Shown: positions 1 to 10,299 of the stretch, in pieces
Position numbering within the stretch: the stretch's first letter is position 1
How the letters are laid out: every line of letters starts with the position of its first letter
Origin: Multifurca ochricompacta
Taxonomy: Eukaryota > Basidiomycota > Agaricomycetes > Russulales > Russulaceae
NCBI GenBank assembly: GCA_022496185.1
Contig: WTXG01000104.1
Coordinates: 1-64,000 of the forward strand
Length of the DNA stretch: 64,000 nucleotides
Direction of reading: 5' to 3'
Translations under genes and position numbers: made by a program
The notes under the pieces: generated by a model
Seen by the model: only the letters and a program-made list of their open reading frames with translations
Told to the model about the DNA's origin: nothing
The model's database searches: none

Positions 1-122
1 GGGTCAGCAGACATGCCAGCATGCCGGAGCCAGTCCATCGTCAAGGCATAGTAGTGTTGCAGGGAGGTGACAACCTCATCCCAGGTAGGGGCCCAGGCAA
101 AGAGCAGGCCATCGTCCACATA
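1..122 (-). pseudogene. LINE reverse transcriptase, rest of motif C and thumb
   Basis: Read on the minus strand from 122, this codes for the second half of the YVDD active site (VDDGLLFAWAPTWDEV) and the following helix. It joins 7606 without frame change once acata is counted a single time. The piece runs off the left edge of the window, so the thumb, any RNase H domain and the 3' tail of the LINE cannot be seen. Confidence 0.8.
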
Positions 123-704
123 TGTTACGAACCCGTCTCTTCCTGTCTTTTTCTTCTTACCCAACAACGACCCCTCCTGCCACCTACTCTTCACTACCAG
201 ATCACATCTCCATCGTGGGATCCCTCACGTGCCTGCTCCCTTCCCCGTGACTGTCTTTGTTTCTGTTTGTATCGCTGTACTTATGTTTGACCTATCGTTG
301 CTTATCTTTATCCTTATCTTTATGACCGGACACTTACTTAATTCCCTATCAGAAGCACGGCTCTACGCCCTCCGCTTTCGTATATTCGGGCCCACATGAC
401 TCTAGTTTATCTTATCTTTAGATGCCCACTCGATTACGTATATAAGCCTGCTGTAGCTACCCTGTAGACCTCAGACTCGACTTATTGAATACATCGGTGC
501 TTGTCTTCTGGACTTCCCTTTGTCTCTGATGTCTGCCTGTCTCAGTGCTTTCGGCACTTTCCGCTCAACATTGTCTTAGAGTACAGCCTCTTGGACTTTG
601 ACTCATAACCTCTAAAACTCCAAGGATCTTATTGGTCTCTTATCCGAACCCGCTTAGCATGCTGTCACACAAGTCGTGTGGAACATCCTGCACCAGATGT
701 AACA
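123..704 (+). repeat. Gypsy-1 5' LTR
   Basis: 582 bases, TGTTACGAAC to GATGTAACA, a near-identical direct repeat of 7016-7605. U3 is rich in CTTATC runs. TATATAAG lies at 439-446, and the predicted transcript start at about 473 begins with agactcgactt, which is complementary to the site just after the LTR. Most differences from the 3' LTR are CpG against TpG or CpA. Confidence 0.95.
439..483 (+). promoter_or_regulatory. Gypsy-1 TATA box and predicted RNA 5' end
   Basis: TATATAAG is at 439-446. About 28-30 bases downstream, 473-483 reads agactcgactt. Those 11 bases are the exact reverse complement of the segment just inside the LTR, so the transcript probably starts here. The same geometry occurs in gypsy-2. 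Confidence 0.6.
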
Positions 705-2232
705 TCAAGTCGAGTCTCTCATCGTGGCTTCCAGCCACAGTCAGACCCTCTTTAAAGAAGAACCCATCAAACGTAGGGACGAGCCTGATCTTTCACAACA
801 AGTACTTGGCTCTGCCACCTGGAAGGATTTTGAGTCCGAGTTTGGATACTACATCTATCACGACGGAAGATACCAACCGGTAGAATACAACAACGAGAAA
901 AGAGTTTGGTATCGCATCCGATACTCGGACAGCCGACACTCTTGGGTCACTACAGGACCCGCCCTCCTGAATTCGGATTAGGACCGTGGAGGGAGAATCC
1001 CCCGGCCATCGTTATGGACTCTGAGCCCAAAGAGTATGTAGAAGAACATAGTGAAGAAGCACTGGTATTAGCGTCGTCTACAGCCCCAGTTGCACCCGGA
1101 GTTGCCACGTTCAGAGCCCCTGCTTTGACAACTCCCCAGATCTCGATACAGTCTACCGACACTGTCACCCCGTTTTACCAAAATATGTCCACCATTGCTG
1201 CCCAGCTCCCAGACCCAGCACCTCCCCCCCGCCCCACCAGCCATGTTACCACCCAACATTCCTCCACCATCGGGAAGATTATCGGGCATGTTACCCCAAA
1301 CGTTCACTGGGGATCGGTCGCAAAGCAAAAAATTCATGCTGGAGTTCACGACCTTTAAGAACTTCAATCATGATGTTCCCCAGATTATTAACCCCTTCCA
1401 ACATGCAAACCTCTTCCTCTCTCTGATCTGCAGGGAGGCCATAGACGATTGGACCATGGAACAGCTAGAGTGGCTAAATGAACAAATTGAGAGTGGCCAT
1501 CGTACCATGAGTGAAGGGCTTTGGGAAACCATTGCCCAGAGATTTAAAGATGCATTCACAGATGGGCAGGCCAAGCAGAAGGCTGCTCGAGAGCTTAAAT
1601 CCCTTAGGATGGACAAGGGAGAACTTGATGCTTATGTAGCAAAGTTCAGAAGTCTGGCCAACAGAGCTGGCTATGACACCGACAAAGAGGCCACACTGGA
1701 CCTCTTCTCCCAGGGGTTGCCCAACCCATTAGTAAAGAATATTATCCAATTTCACCACCCCAATGACTGGGACACATGGGTTGACGCTGCTCGCCGACAG
1801 CAGCAGGATTATCTTGATTTCCAAACACGTTTTGGGGTCGACACGAAAAAAGGAAAAACCTGCGACCAGTGGAAGGCTGCCTTCGGAGTCAAACCTGCAC
1901 ACACTGGTCAATGGGATCCAAACGCCATGGATACCTCTGCTGACAGAACCAGAGCCCGAGCTACACTCACTGAAGACGAAAGGCAGACGTTGATGAAAGA
2001 AGGGAGATGCTTTCGATGCAAAGCACAAGGACATATGTCGAGGGAATGTCTGAAGAAGGGGTCACGAGTGGCCAAAGCTACAACCACCCCCATACGTAAC
2101 AACCCGACTGTTGAAAAGAAAGCACCTACGAAAGAAGATAAGGCACAAGAAATATGGGCCAATATGATGAAGGAAAGCGAGGAAGTGCAAGCCATTTTAG
2201 TAGAAAAGGCATTCGCCAAAAAGGATTTTTGA
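703..2232 (+). pseudogene. Gypsy-1 gag
   Basis: Capsid/nucleocapsid polyprotein. The N-terminal part (703-981) has a Tyr-rich domain (FGYYIYHDGRYQPVEY). A one-base loss near 966 moves the frame to 906-1226, and a second slip in a C-run near 1226-1235 leads into the capsid part (1260-1930, with LEFTTFKNFNHD and the LDAYVAKFRSLANRAGY segment of retrotransposon gag). The nucleocapsid has one zinc knuckle CFRCKAQGHMSREC at 2008-2049. The ORF ends TTTTTGA, and pol continues in the -1 frame. No ATG precedes the conserved N-terminus in frame after the TAA at 700: the first candidate codon there is GTG at 724, also in gypsy-2. The N-terminal start is therefore unclear. Confidence 0.85.
705..718 (+). 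promoter_or_regulatory. Gypsy-1 primer-binding site of the self-priming type
   Basis: Two bases after the LTR, aagtcgagtct pairs over 11 of 11 bases with the predicted 5' end of the same RNA (473-483). No tRNA 3' end match starts at the LTR edge. In Tf1 and sushi elements the first 11 nucleotides of the RNA are cleaved off and used as primer, and this match has the same length. Confidence 0.7.
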
Positions 2233-5200
2233 TTGGCTCAACCCCATCGGCCTGGGCACAAGCACTACATGTAACCTCTGTGTATACTAGTCACTTCAAG
2301 TCTTTGAAAATACCAGTACATTTCAAGACTACACAGAGGACGGCCGATCGTGACATCCTGGTTGACTCAGGAGCCACAGACAACTTTATTAGTCCATGGA
2401 TGGCAAGGACCATGGGACTAGGGATGCTGGCACTCCCCCAGGAAAAGAATATCTGGAATATTGACGGGACTGCCAATCGAGCAGGAAAGATCACACATTA
2501 CACCGATCTTAATGTCCAAGTAGGGGAGAGGACAAAAGTCATCCGCTTCCTAGTCACCAATCTAGGCAAAGAAGATTTGGTTTTGGGATATCCCTGGCTT
2601 GCTGCCTTTGAACCAAGAATCAATTGGAGTGATGCAACCATGGATAAAGACTTCTATCCTGTTCTCATCACGTCGATAGGATATGACTACGCCATTCGAC
2701 ATTCAGCAGTATGCAGGGTAGAGGAAAAGAATGAAGACCCAGGTTATTGTTTCGCTACCAAGGCATCAGAGCTCGCACAGAAGGCAGTGGAGGGGCGTAC
2801 AGAAAAGACTTTTGAAGAGGTAGTGCCACAAGAATATCGTTGACATTGGAAGGTCTTCTCTGAGGAGGAATCTCAACGTTTCCCGCCTGTACGACCATGG
2901 GATCATGCCATTGACTTCATACCTGACACCCCGTTGGCGATTGACTGTAAAATCTATCCATTGTCACAGGCGGAACAAACGGCGCTCACAGCATTCCTCG
3001 AGGAACATCTTGCAAAGGGGTACATCCGTCCATTGAAATCACCATACGCGTCACCATTCTTCTTCATCAAGAAGAAAGATGGCAAACTTTGACCAGTTCA
3101 GGATTACCGACGGATAAACACCTATACTGTAAAGAACGCCTACCCCTTGCCGCTCATCTCGGAACTCATTGACACTATGAGAGATAAATCCCTGTTCTCT
3201 AAAATGGATGTCCGCTGGGGTTATAACAATATTTGGATTAAGGAAGGAGACCAATGTAAAGTGGCTTTCAAGACCAATCAAGGACTCTTTGAACCAAATG
3301 TGATGTTCTTTGGCCTCACCAACTCGCCCGCTACTTTCCAATCAATGATGAATCACATTTTCCATGACCTCATCCTTACGGGTGAAGTAGTGGTTTACAT
3401 GGATGATATATTGGTCGCCACAACAAACAATCTGACCCATCATCGAGAACGAGTACATCAAGTGTTGGACATCCTGCATGAACATGATCTATACCTTAAA
3501 CCTGCCAAATGCTCATTCGAACAGTCAAGTGTAGAATATCTAGGAGTCATCTTGGAGGGAGGACAGGTCTGGATGGACCCAGTGAAGGTACAAGGAATCC
3601 GGGAATGGCCAGTGCCCACATGTGTTAAGGACGTGTGGTCCTTCATTGGGTTCTGCAACTTTTATCGATGTTTCGTCCGGGGATTCTCAGGGATCGCCCA
3701 ACCGCTCAACGGACTACTAAAGAAAGAAGTCCCCTGGCATTGGACCGAAGAACAACAAAAGGCTTTTGAACAGATTCGCGACATCATTGCCGCAGAACCA
3801 GTCCTTCTACAACCGGATCTGCAAAAACCTTTTGAACTTGAAGTTGATGCATCTCACTTTGCAAATGGTGCCGTGCTGAATCAGCGGGATGCGGCAGGAC
3901 TCCTTCACCTGGTCACCTTTTATTCGGAAACGTTTTCGCCAGCGGAACGGAATTATGACATTTGGGACAGAGAGTTATTGGCCATAGTAAAAGCATTGCG
4001 ACACTGGCGGCCATACCTAGCAGGAACCCCTCACAAAACCATCATTCATACCGATCACTCCAACTTGCTCTATTGGAAGGAACCCCATAAGATCAGCCGA
4101 CGCGTCACCCATGAAGTTCTAGAGTTGGAAGAGTACAACTTCGTCCTGAAGCATATTGCAGGGAGTCGCAATGCACGAGCAGATGCCCTGTCGCGACGGC
4201 CCGATCTGAATAGTGGTACAGAGGACAACAATGATGTGACAGTACTCCCAGAGGAAGTCTTCATGAGGACGGCTGTTGTCAGTCTTCACGACATGGATTT
4301 ATGGGCCCAAGTGTCGCAAAATATGAATCAACAACTATGCAAAACTTGGGCAGAAGCACACAATCTGAAGAAAGTCGATGGCCTTTGGTGGAAGGACGGA
4401 GATCGACTTGTTGTCACTGGTGGCGACAACATTAAGAGGGGGGTGATCCATTTTCACCATGATCTTCCCTCTGCAGGACATCCTGGCATAGCTAACACCT
4501 ACGCCCTTGCCAAATGAGACTACTGGTGGCCGAACATGAAGAAGGATGTAGAAGAATACGTGAAAGGATGTGCAGATTGCCAGGCCAACAAAGTGAATAC
4601 ACACCCACACCTGCTGGCACTATTCCCAATTACACCAACGACTTCACAACCATTCCAGACCATAGCCATGGACTTCATTGTCAAACTCCCCACTTCCAGA
4701 GGCTTCGACTCAATCCTGACCATCACCGACCATGACTGTTCAAAAGCAGTGCTGTTCATACCCTGCAATGAGTCCATTATGGCAGAAGGAGTGGCCAAGC
4801 TTTACCTAGATCATGTCTACAGACACTATGGCCTCCCTGAAAAGATCATCTCAGACCGTGACCCACGCTTCACGTCTGCGTTCGCCAGGGCACTCTGCAG
4901 AACACTGAACATCGCACAAAATATCTCCACGGCGTATCACCCACAGACAGATGGACAGTCGGAAAGAACAAATCAGTGGCTTGAGCAGTATCTTCGATTT
5001 TGGTGCAACGGACGACAGGACGACTGGGCGGACTGGCTTGCAACGGCAGAATTTGCACACAACTCCTGGCCTAATGGCACCACGAAACACTCCCCATTCT
5101 CACTTATCATGGGATGGACGCCTCGAGCCACATGGACCGGAAAGCCGACGAACGTCCCTTCAGCTACACAGCGTATCAACCAATGGGAAGAGATTCGGAA

Positions 5201-5711
5201 ATCGGCCAATGAGAACTTGTTGAAGGCGCAAAAGACCCTGGCAGAGAAGCCTACAAAGTTTACGCCTTATCGGACCAATGACATGGTATGGTTGGAAGGG
5301 AAGAACATTCACACGTCACATCCGACAGCCAAGTTAGCGCCCCGACGTCATGGACCTTTCAAAATAACAAGGAAGCTGTCAGATGTGTCCTACGAGCTCG
5401 AACTTCCCCCCACATGGCACATTCATCCGGTCTTCCATGCCAGGCTGCTCACACCTTACAAGGAAACATCGCTACATGGAGAAAACTTCTCGAGACCGCC
5501 ACCTGACCTTATCAATGGAGAAGAAGAATGGGAAGTGGAACGCATTTTAAATTTGAAACGACAAGGCCAGGGGCACAAACTGCATTACCTAGTCAAGTGG
5601 AAAGGGTTCCCAGACTCTGACAACTCGTGGGAGCCTGCCAGGGATATTTTTGCCCTGGTCCTTATCTCGGAGTTCCATGACCGACATCCAGAAGCGCCCA
5701 GAGACAGTTAA
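2227..5711 (+). pseudogene. Gypsy-1 pol: protease, RT, RNase H, integrase, chromodomain
   Basis: Pol lies in the -1 frame to gag across a T-run at 2225-2230. Domain order: aspartic protease (DILVDSGATDNF, 2353-2390), RT ([31 protein letters not shown] at 3390-3420), RNase H (ELEVDASHFANG, WDRELLAIVKAL, IHTDHSNLL), HHCC integrase (HHDLPSAGHPG to CADCQANK), D,D35E core (MDFIVKLP, ISDRDPRF, TDGQSERTNQ), GPY/F segment, and chromodomain (WEVERIL, LVKWKGF, NSWEP, 5530-5650). TGA interrupts at 2841-2843, 3090-3092 and 4515-4517, each where gypsy-2 has Arg. Several Arg to Trp/Cys changes in RT are also CpG-type. The chromodomain suggests targeting to methylated-histone chromatin. Confidence 0.93.
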
Positions 5712-5751
5712 AAGGAACCAATCTACAGACCCTGAAGAAATCCCCCAGTAC

Positions 5752-6984
5752 ATGCTCTCCCAGCAACGTCCTACTACCATCCAATCTATCATGTCTTTCA
5801 TCGCTGCCAACGCCGCCGTCGACGCCTTCACTGCCACTGTCACAGTCGTTGAGAATTTCCCATCTGCTCATCCCTCCACGCGCCCCTCTTCCCCTATCGA
5901 CTATGAACTCGCAGAAGCCCATGTCAAAAACCAATCCCCAAACCCAAACGACGATTTCACCCATCGCAAAGACCCCCACCCCAATGACCTGCTCAACGGA
6001 GAGATCGATGACGAAGCCCCCGAATTCCCATTCATCCCCAACAATCCCAACTCTTCAATGTACTTCCCCTTGGAGATCACAATGGCCGACAGATCCACGG
6101 CCATCGCCAAATACATTTACTATACCAATGGCGGGATGGATGTGGCGGGGTGTATGAAGAAGGATGGGCCGGTTTACGGAGCTCCTGTTTATCTGGAGGA
6201 AAGGTATACAGGTTGACTTCATCACATGCTGACTGACAAGCAGTTGGGTCACCTTGCCGCGGAGGACTGTCGCGCCTTCGCGATCGATGAGGTGATGAAC
6301 GATATGAGACTACCACGCTTGAAGGCAGAGGTCATGAGGCTGAGGAAGAGTATCACTTTGAGGAGGATGCTGAACCAACAGTATAAGGAGCACGCAAAAA
6401 TGATGGCAAGGCTGACGAATGGGATGTTCCAGCTGGAATTGGAGATTGTGGACATCAGGAAGAGGTTGGAAGCGGGGGATGCATACCAGACAATTGCTGA
6501 AAGGTACGTGGACACTTATGCACAACCCCTCCCTCCTCGAACCTTGGGTGCGGCCCCAACACTGTTGCCGACCCGGCTTGAGATGCCACGTTTGCATGAG
6601 AACCTGTGTGGGGAAACCTGCTGGCGATGTGATAGCAAGTATCACATAAGCTGGAACTGCCCCCTCAACCACAAGTGGTGTCGACACTGCCAAAGCAACC
6701 TCCACTGGAGCAGACACTGTATCTTCCAACGCATAGGGGTGGCCCCGACTATCACCAACCCATCGGGCTGGTGTGGCAAGTGCCTTCGCCACAGCGCCGG
6801 GCATAAAGAAATTGACTGCCCCGTCTATGACCTATGCTGCGCATGCAGCCAGTGTGGTCCGTATGGATTTCTTCATACCCACGCATGCCCGCAAGAGTTG
6901 GAATCATACCACATGGATGACCGTAATGTAGCTGACGATTACCTGGAGCTGGTGCAAGATGATGACGGTATGAGTCGTTTCTAG
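5752..6984 (+). pseudogene. Gypsy-1 ORF3: zinc-knuckle protein in the env position
   Basis: About 410 codons between pol and the 3' LTR, open in one frame from 5752 to the TAG at 6982-6984 except for a TGA at 6214-6216, where gypsy-2 has Arg. Layout: a Ser/Pro/acidic N-terminus, a core with ITMAD and GGMDVAGCMKKDGPVYGAP, a long Leu/Arg/Lys helix with heptad character (about 6280-6480), then Cys/His motifs. Two are canonical CX2CX4HX4C knuckles (CWRCDSKYHISWNC, CRHCQSNLHWSRHC). A third is CX2CX6HX4C and a fourth Cys cluster follows. It ends in an acidic tail (LELVQDDD). There is no signal peptide or membrane segment, so it is not an envelope protein. Nucleic-acid binding is a reasonable inference; the role is unknown. 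Gypsy-2 carries the same ORF with mostly conservative changes. Confidence 0.8.
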
Positions 6985-7002
6985 CCGGGACTGCTAGAAC
7001 CA

Positions 7003-7015
7003 GAAGAGGGGGTGA
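7003..7015 (+). promoter_or_regulatory. Gypsy-1 polypurine tract
   Basis: gaagagggggtga directly abuts the 3' LTR, as expected for the plus-strand primer. The identical 13 bases precede the 3' LTR of gypsy-2 (47644-47656, minus). Confidence 0.8.
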
Positions 7016-7605
7016 TGTTACGAACCCCGTCTCTTCCTGTCTTTTTCTTCTTACCCAATGACGACCCCTCCTTGCCACCTACTCTTCACTACCAGATCAC
7101 GTCTCCATCGTGGGATCCCTCACGTGCCCTGCTCCCTTCCCCGTGACTGTCTTTGTTTCTGTTTGTATCGCTGTACTTATGTTTGACCTATTGTTGCTTA
7201 TCTCTTATCCCTTATCTTTATGACCGGACACTTACTTAATTCCCTATCAGAAGCACGGCTCTACACCCTCCGCTTTCGTATATTCAGGCCCACATGACTC
7301 TAGTTTATCTTATCTTTAGACGCCCACTCGATTACGTATATAAGCCCGCTGTAGCTACCCTGTAGACCTCAGACTCGACTTATTGAATACATCGGTGCTT
7401 GTCTTCTGGACTTCCCCTTTGTCTCTTGATGTCTGCCTGTCTCAGTGCTTTCGGCACTTTCCGCTCAACATTGTCTTAGAGTACAGCCTCTTGGACTTTG
7501 ACTCATAACCTCTAAAACTCCAAGGGATCTTATTGGTCTCTTATCTGAACCCGCTTAGCACGCTGTCACACAAGTCGTGTGGAACATCCCGCACCGGATG
7601 TAACA
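7016..7605 (+). repeat. Gypsy-1 3' LTR
   Basis: 590 bases, with the same ends and TATA region as the 5' LTR. Length differences are single-base changes in T and C runs. It is followed at once by the acata duplication. Confidence 0.95.
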
Positions 7606-8960
7606 ACATACATGGACAACCGGCAGCCAGTCCAGGAGGAGGTGAGATGGAGGAGCAGGGTGGCATAGAGTGTGGCCAGGACTGGGGAGATGGGAGATCC
7701 CTGGGGGGTGCCAATAGTAGTCGCATGGGGAGGGCCAACATGGCCATTGAAGGACAGACATGCAGAGTGCCCAGTCAAAAAACTGAGGACCCATTGTGTG
7801 ACCTGTGGGGGATAGCCAAGTCTGGTGAGAATGGCAGCACACCTGTTGGGGTGGATGTGATCAAAGAACCCTGAGATGTCAAAGAGCACCATGCTGCAGA
7901 CCATGCCAGAGGCCTGGACGCAGGTGATGTCATGTACCAGTGACAGGGCAGAGTCAAGGCAGCACAAGTTGGAATGTGTGCCAAATTGTGTAGACAGGAG
8001 GGTCACGTAGCGATCAATGTCCGAGGTGAGTCTCTTGGCAAGGGATTTGTCAAGAAGCTTGCCCAATGTCTCCAAGAGGGAGATGGGTTGGTGGGCCTTT
8101 GCCAGACTGTAGTCAGGTTGAGCCAGTTTGGGAAGTACAACTGTAAGGGCATGTTTCCAGGCCTGAGGCACATGGCTGGTGGAGATGGACACATTGAAGA
8201 GTGCCATGACGTGGTCATCGATGGTGGGCCAGGCCCATTTGAGGATCTGCCAGTTGATTTTCAAGAAACCAGGGGCGGATTTGGATGAGGTCTTGTGAAG
8301 AAGGTCAGCAATCTCATTGGAAGAAAAAGGGACCCAGTCCTGAGTGGGAAACTGGGGTGGGTCATCCTCAAAGATGGGCGGGACTGGAGTGGATTTGGAC
8401 CTGAAGAACTGGGCCATGAAAACATCTTCAATCGCTGGGCGGTCCCAGAGAAGGGGGCCATCAGGTTGTCATATGGCTGGGATGATGGAAATGCATCAGC
8501 CATGTCGCCAAGCAGCTACATCCCAGATGTCCTGGGTGGCTATGGCATTGTTAGTCCAGGCGAACTTAGCCTGGTGTATCTCGTGGCATAGTGCAGCGGT
8601 GGCAAGGGCTTTGGCAGCTGGGTCCCGGCATGAGTGGCAAAGTTCAGAAACCTGTTGTGAACACGCGGGGTTCCACCACTTGGCATGTTTGGCATGTGGT
8701 GAGACATTGATGGCAAGGTGGGCATCCAATGTCATAAGGATTACATCCATAAGGCATTCAGCAAAGGCATCGATGTCGGCAGGGAGGAGCAGCTCCAGTA
8801 TGGGCAGCAGGGACAGTTTCAGGTGGTCTTGCCAGGCAGTGAGTGTGTTGTCAGAGGCTGTAGTGATGTACGACTTAACCGAGGGAGCTGGAGACAAGTC
8901 CAGGAGTGAGTGTTGCCAGGAAAAGCGGAGGCCAGCATGATCAGAGCCCAGACTGGCCAC
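7606..8960 (-). pseudogene. LINE reverse transcriptase, N-terminal two thirds
   Basis: The region 8960-8499 is the linker between endonuclease and RT (KHAKWWNPACSQQV is typical of this linker in LINEs). The RT follows from 8470. Recognisable blocks are the PGFLKINWQILKWAWP segment, the SLLETLGKLLDK block (8095-8040), MVLFDISGFFDHIHP (RT motif A, about 7900-7860; the catalytic Asp is present) and TIGTPQGSPISPVL (motif B, about 7715-7675). The strand then reaches SMYV and breaks at 7606, exactly where gypsy-1 entered the YVDD loop. Residues written after that point in this frame come from the gypsy LTR. Confidence 0.85.
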
Positions 8961-9056
8961 CCAATCAACGACAACAGGGGATAGTGCCCCACTGATACGC
9001 AGGGGTAGGGAGGCCCAGACCAGATCGAGTATGCTACCAGCATGGTTGGACGTGTG

Positions 9057-9656
9057 TCAAGTCAGTACGCCAGGGGAAGAGACCAGTTCGAGACCCTGGT
9101 CAGCAGCCCAGTCCAGGAAAACCGAGGCAGAGGGTGAGGGGGGTGTGTTTGAGCCAGGAGGGGCCCAGTCTGGGTGATGGAGATTGAAATCTCTGGCAAG
9201 TATGGTGGGTACCTCACCAAAGTCCAGCATCATGAGGGTGTGGAGGGTGGTGGGGTCCTGGACATCATTGTAGAAGGAGACTATCCACAGGGTATGGGAA
9301 CCCAAGCAGAGGTTGCCTACCAGCACACAAGGGTGTGCACAAAGGTCATGCCGAGTCGTAAACTGGGCAGGAAAAGGAATGTTAGATCGTGAAGGAGTGA
9401 ATTTGCACATGTAAATGAGCGTCTTAGCATGGGACAGAGCCGGCATAGATGGATAGAAGAAATCCCAGCCAGGGTGGGCTGGGGCACTGAGGGTGTCCTG
9501 ACTGTCAGGAAGGTTGTCAGAGTGAGAGACCCTGATTTGGCCAAACCAGGGTTCTTGCACTAAAAGAATGTGATCTTGGAGGTTGGAGTTCAGCACAGTG
9601 TGCAAGTTCATGTTGCTGTGCTGAATGTTGAGGCTCAGGATGGAGCACTCAGACAT
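9057..9656 (-). pseudogene. LINE APE-type endonuclease domain
   Basis: This is the first 200 codons of ORF2. It has the APE-fold landmarks in order: LNIQHSN near the start (the Asn-bearing first motif), LLVQEPWFG (metal-binding Glu), and ARDFNLHHPDW near residue 150, where the family usually reads GDFN-HH-W. The Gly to Arg change next to the Asp is likely harmful. The domain would cut one strand of target DNA for target-primed reverse transcription. It ends at a TGA (9059-9057) directly before an HTSNHAGSILDLVW section that belongs to the same domain, so the break is a nonsense mutation and not a domain end. Confidence 0.8.
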
Positions 9657-10299
9657 GGAATTGGAAAGGGTCCTGGGAGGACAAGGGAGGCAGGATCAGT
9701 ACATGATCATGCCACAGGGAGGTGAGCTTAGCAATGAGATCCATGGCATCCAGGACCTCAGGGTCAATGTGTTTGGCAACAGAAGCACCAGTGCCATTTC
9801 TGCCGATCACCTGATTGAAGAAGTAAAGCTCAACAGCCGCCTTGCAGCAGCATGAGGAATCGAGCAGGAAGTGGAGGTGTTGGTGGCCCCGCACAGTGAG
9901 AGTCTCCATCTCTGTCAGGATGCTACACATCCCAGCACGAGTGCAGAGTTTGGGGATGGCAGCGTCGATGACAGCCTGGGATCATTCCCGAGGGGTGGGC
10001 GTGAGGGGCAAGTCTGTGGAAAGAGTGCCAGCAGAGGGGCCTGGGGTGGGAGTAAATTCAGAAATAGAAGACATACTCAGAGCCTCCTGAACAGGAGGCC
10101 GTGTAGTCTTCTTCATCATCGTCATGCATGTGTCAGGACGCACCACAAGGGTCTTGGGAGGAGCTGGTGCAGGTGCTGCAGGAGCAGCGGATGGGGCCTC
10201 AGTCGCCAGTTGAGCGGTGCACTTCTTGGAGCAGTGTGACACCATGGTGAAGCCAGTGGGGTCAGCAGCATTCTGGGTGTTGCCAGGGGTCGCTCCCAG
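9649..10299 (-). pseudogene. LINE ORF1 C-terminal part
   Basis: This piece follows copia-1. The split codon is restored by the cccag duplication (VLG on one side, ATPGNTQN on the other). The segment 10299-9982 is Pro/Thr/Ala-rich, has a short Cys pair (SHCSKKC) and stops at a TGA where CGA would continue. The same frame is then open from 9976 to 9652 and ends FQFHV before TGA. The C-terminal part has a conserved-looking helical section (MCSILTEMETLTVRG) and a run of Cys residues (SSCCCKAAVEL). Its function is unknown; as the end of ORF1 it may help RNP assembly. Confidence 0.6.

Larger units (their letters stand above)
123..7605 (+). mobile_element. Gypsy-1: chromovirus-type Ty3/gypsy retrotransposon with a third ORF
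   Basis: A full-length 7.5-kb LTR retrotransposon flanked by the 5-base duplication acata (118-122 and 7606-7610). Both LTRs start TGTTACGAACC and end TAACA. Inside are gag, pol (protease, RT, RNase H, integrase with C-terminal chromodomain), a third ORF and a polypurine tract. The 5' leader has an 11-base complement to the predicted RNA start, the Tf1/sushi self-priming arrangement. Gypsy-2 in this window is the same family in the opposite orientation. Coding capacity is broken by four CGA-type TGA codons and two gag frameshifts, so this copy is not autonomous. Confidence 0.93.
1..9656 (-). pseudogene. LINE ORF2 (APE endonuclease plus reverse transcriptase), interrupted by gypsy-1
   Basis: ORF2 begins with ATG at 9656-9654 (MSECSILSLNIQHSN) and runs to 7606, then continues at 122-1 after gypsy-1. 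The order is an N-terminal APE-like endonuclease (9656-9060), a linker, and a reverse transcriptase (8520-7606 and 122-1). The catalytic YVDD motif is split by gypsy-1 and is whole again when acata is counted once (VDDGLLFAW follows on the left piece). TGA codons at 9057-9059, 8496-8498 and 8469-8471 fall where relatives of this enzyme have Arg, and CGA would restore it. The protein would nick target DNA and prime reverse transcription there. The C-terminal part lies outside the window. Confidence 0.82.

Noticed and set aside
5752..6984. ORF3 as a retroviral envelope gene
   Set aside because: No signal peptide, membrane anchor or cleavage motif; it has zinc knuckles and a long basic helix.
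7974..8940. Plus-strand ORFs of 100-200 codons opposite the LINE reverse transcriptase
   Set aside because: They are antisense shadows of the RT and endonuclease, which carry recognisable motifs on the minus strand; composition is that of reversed coding DNA.
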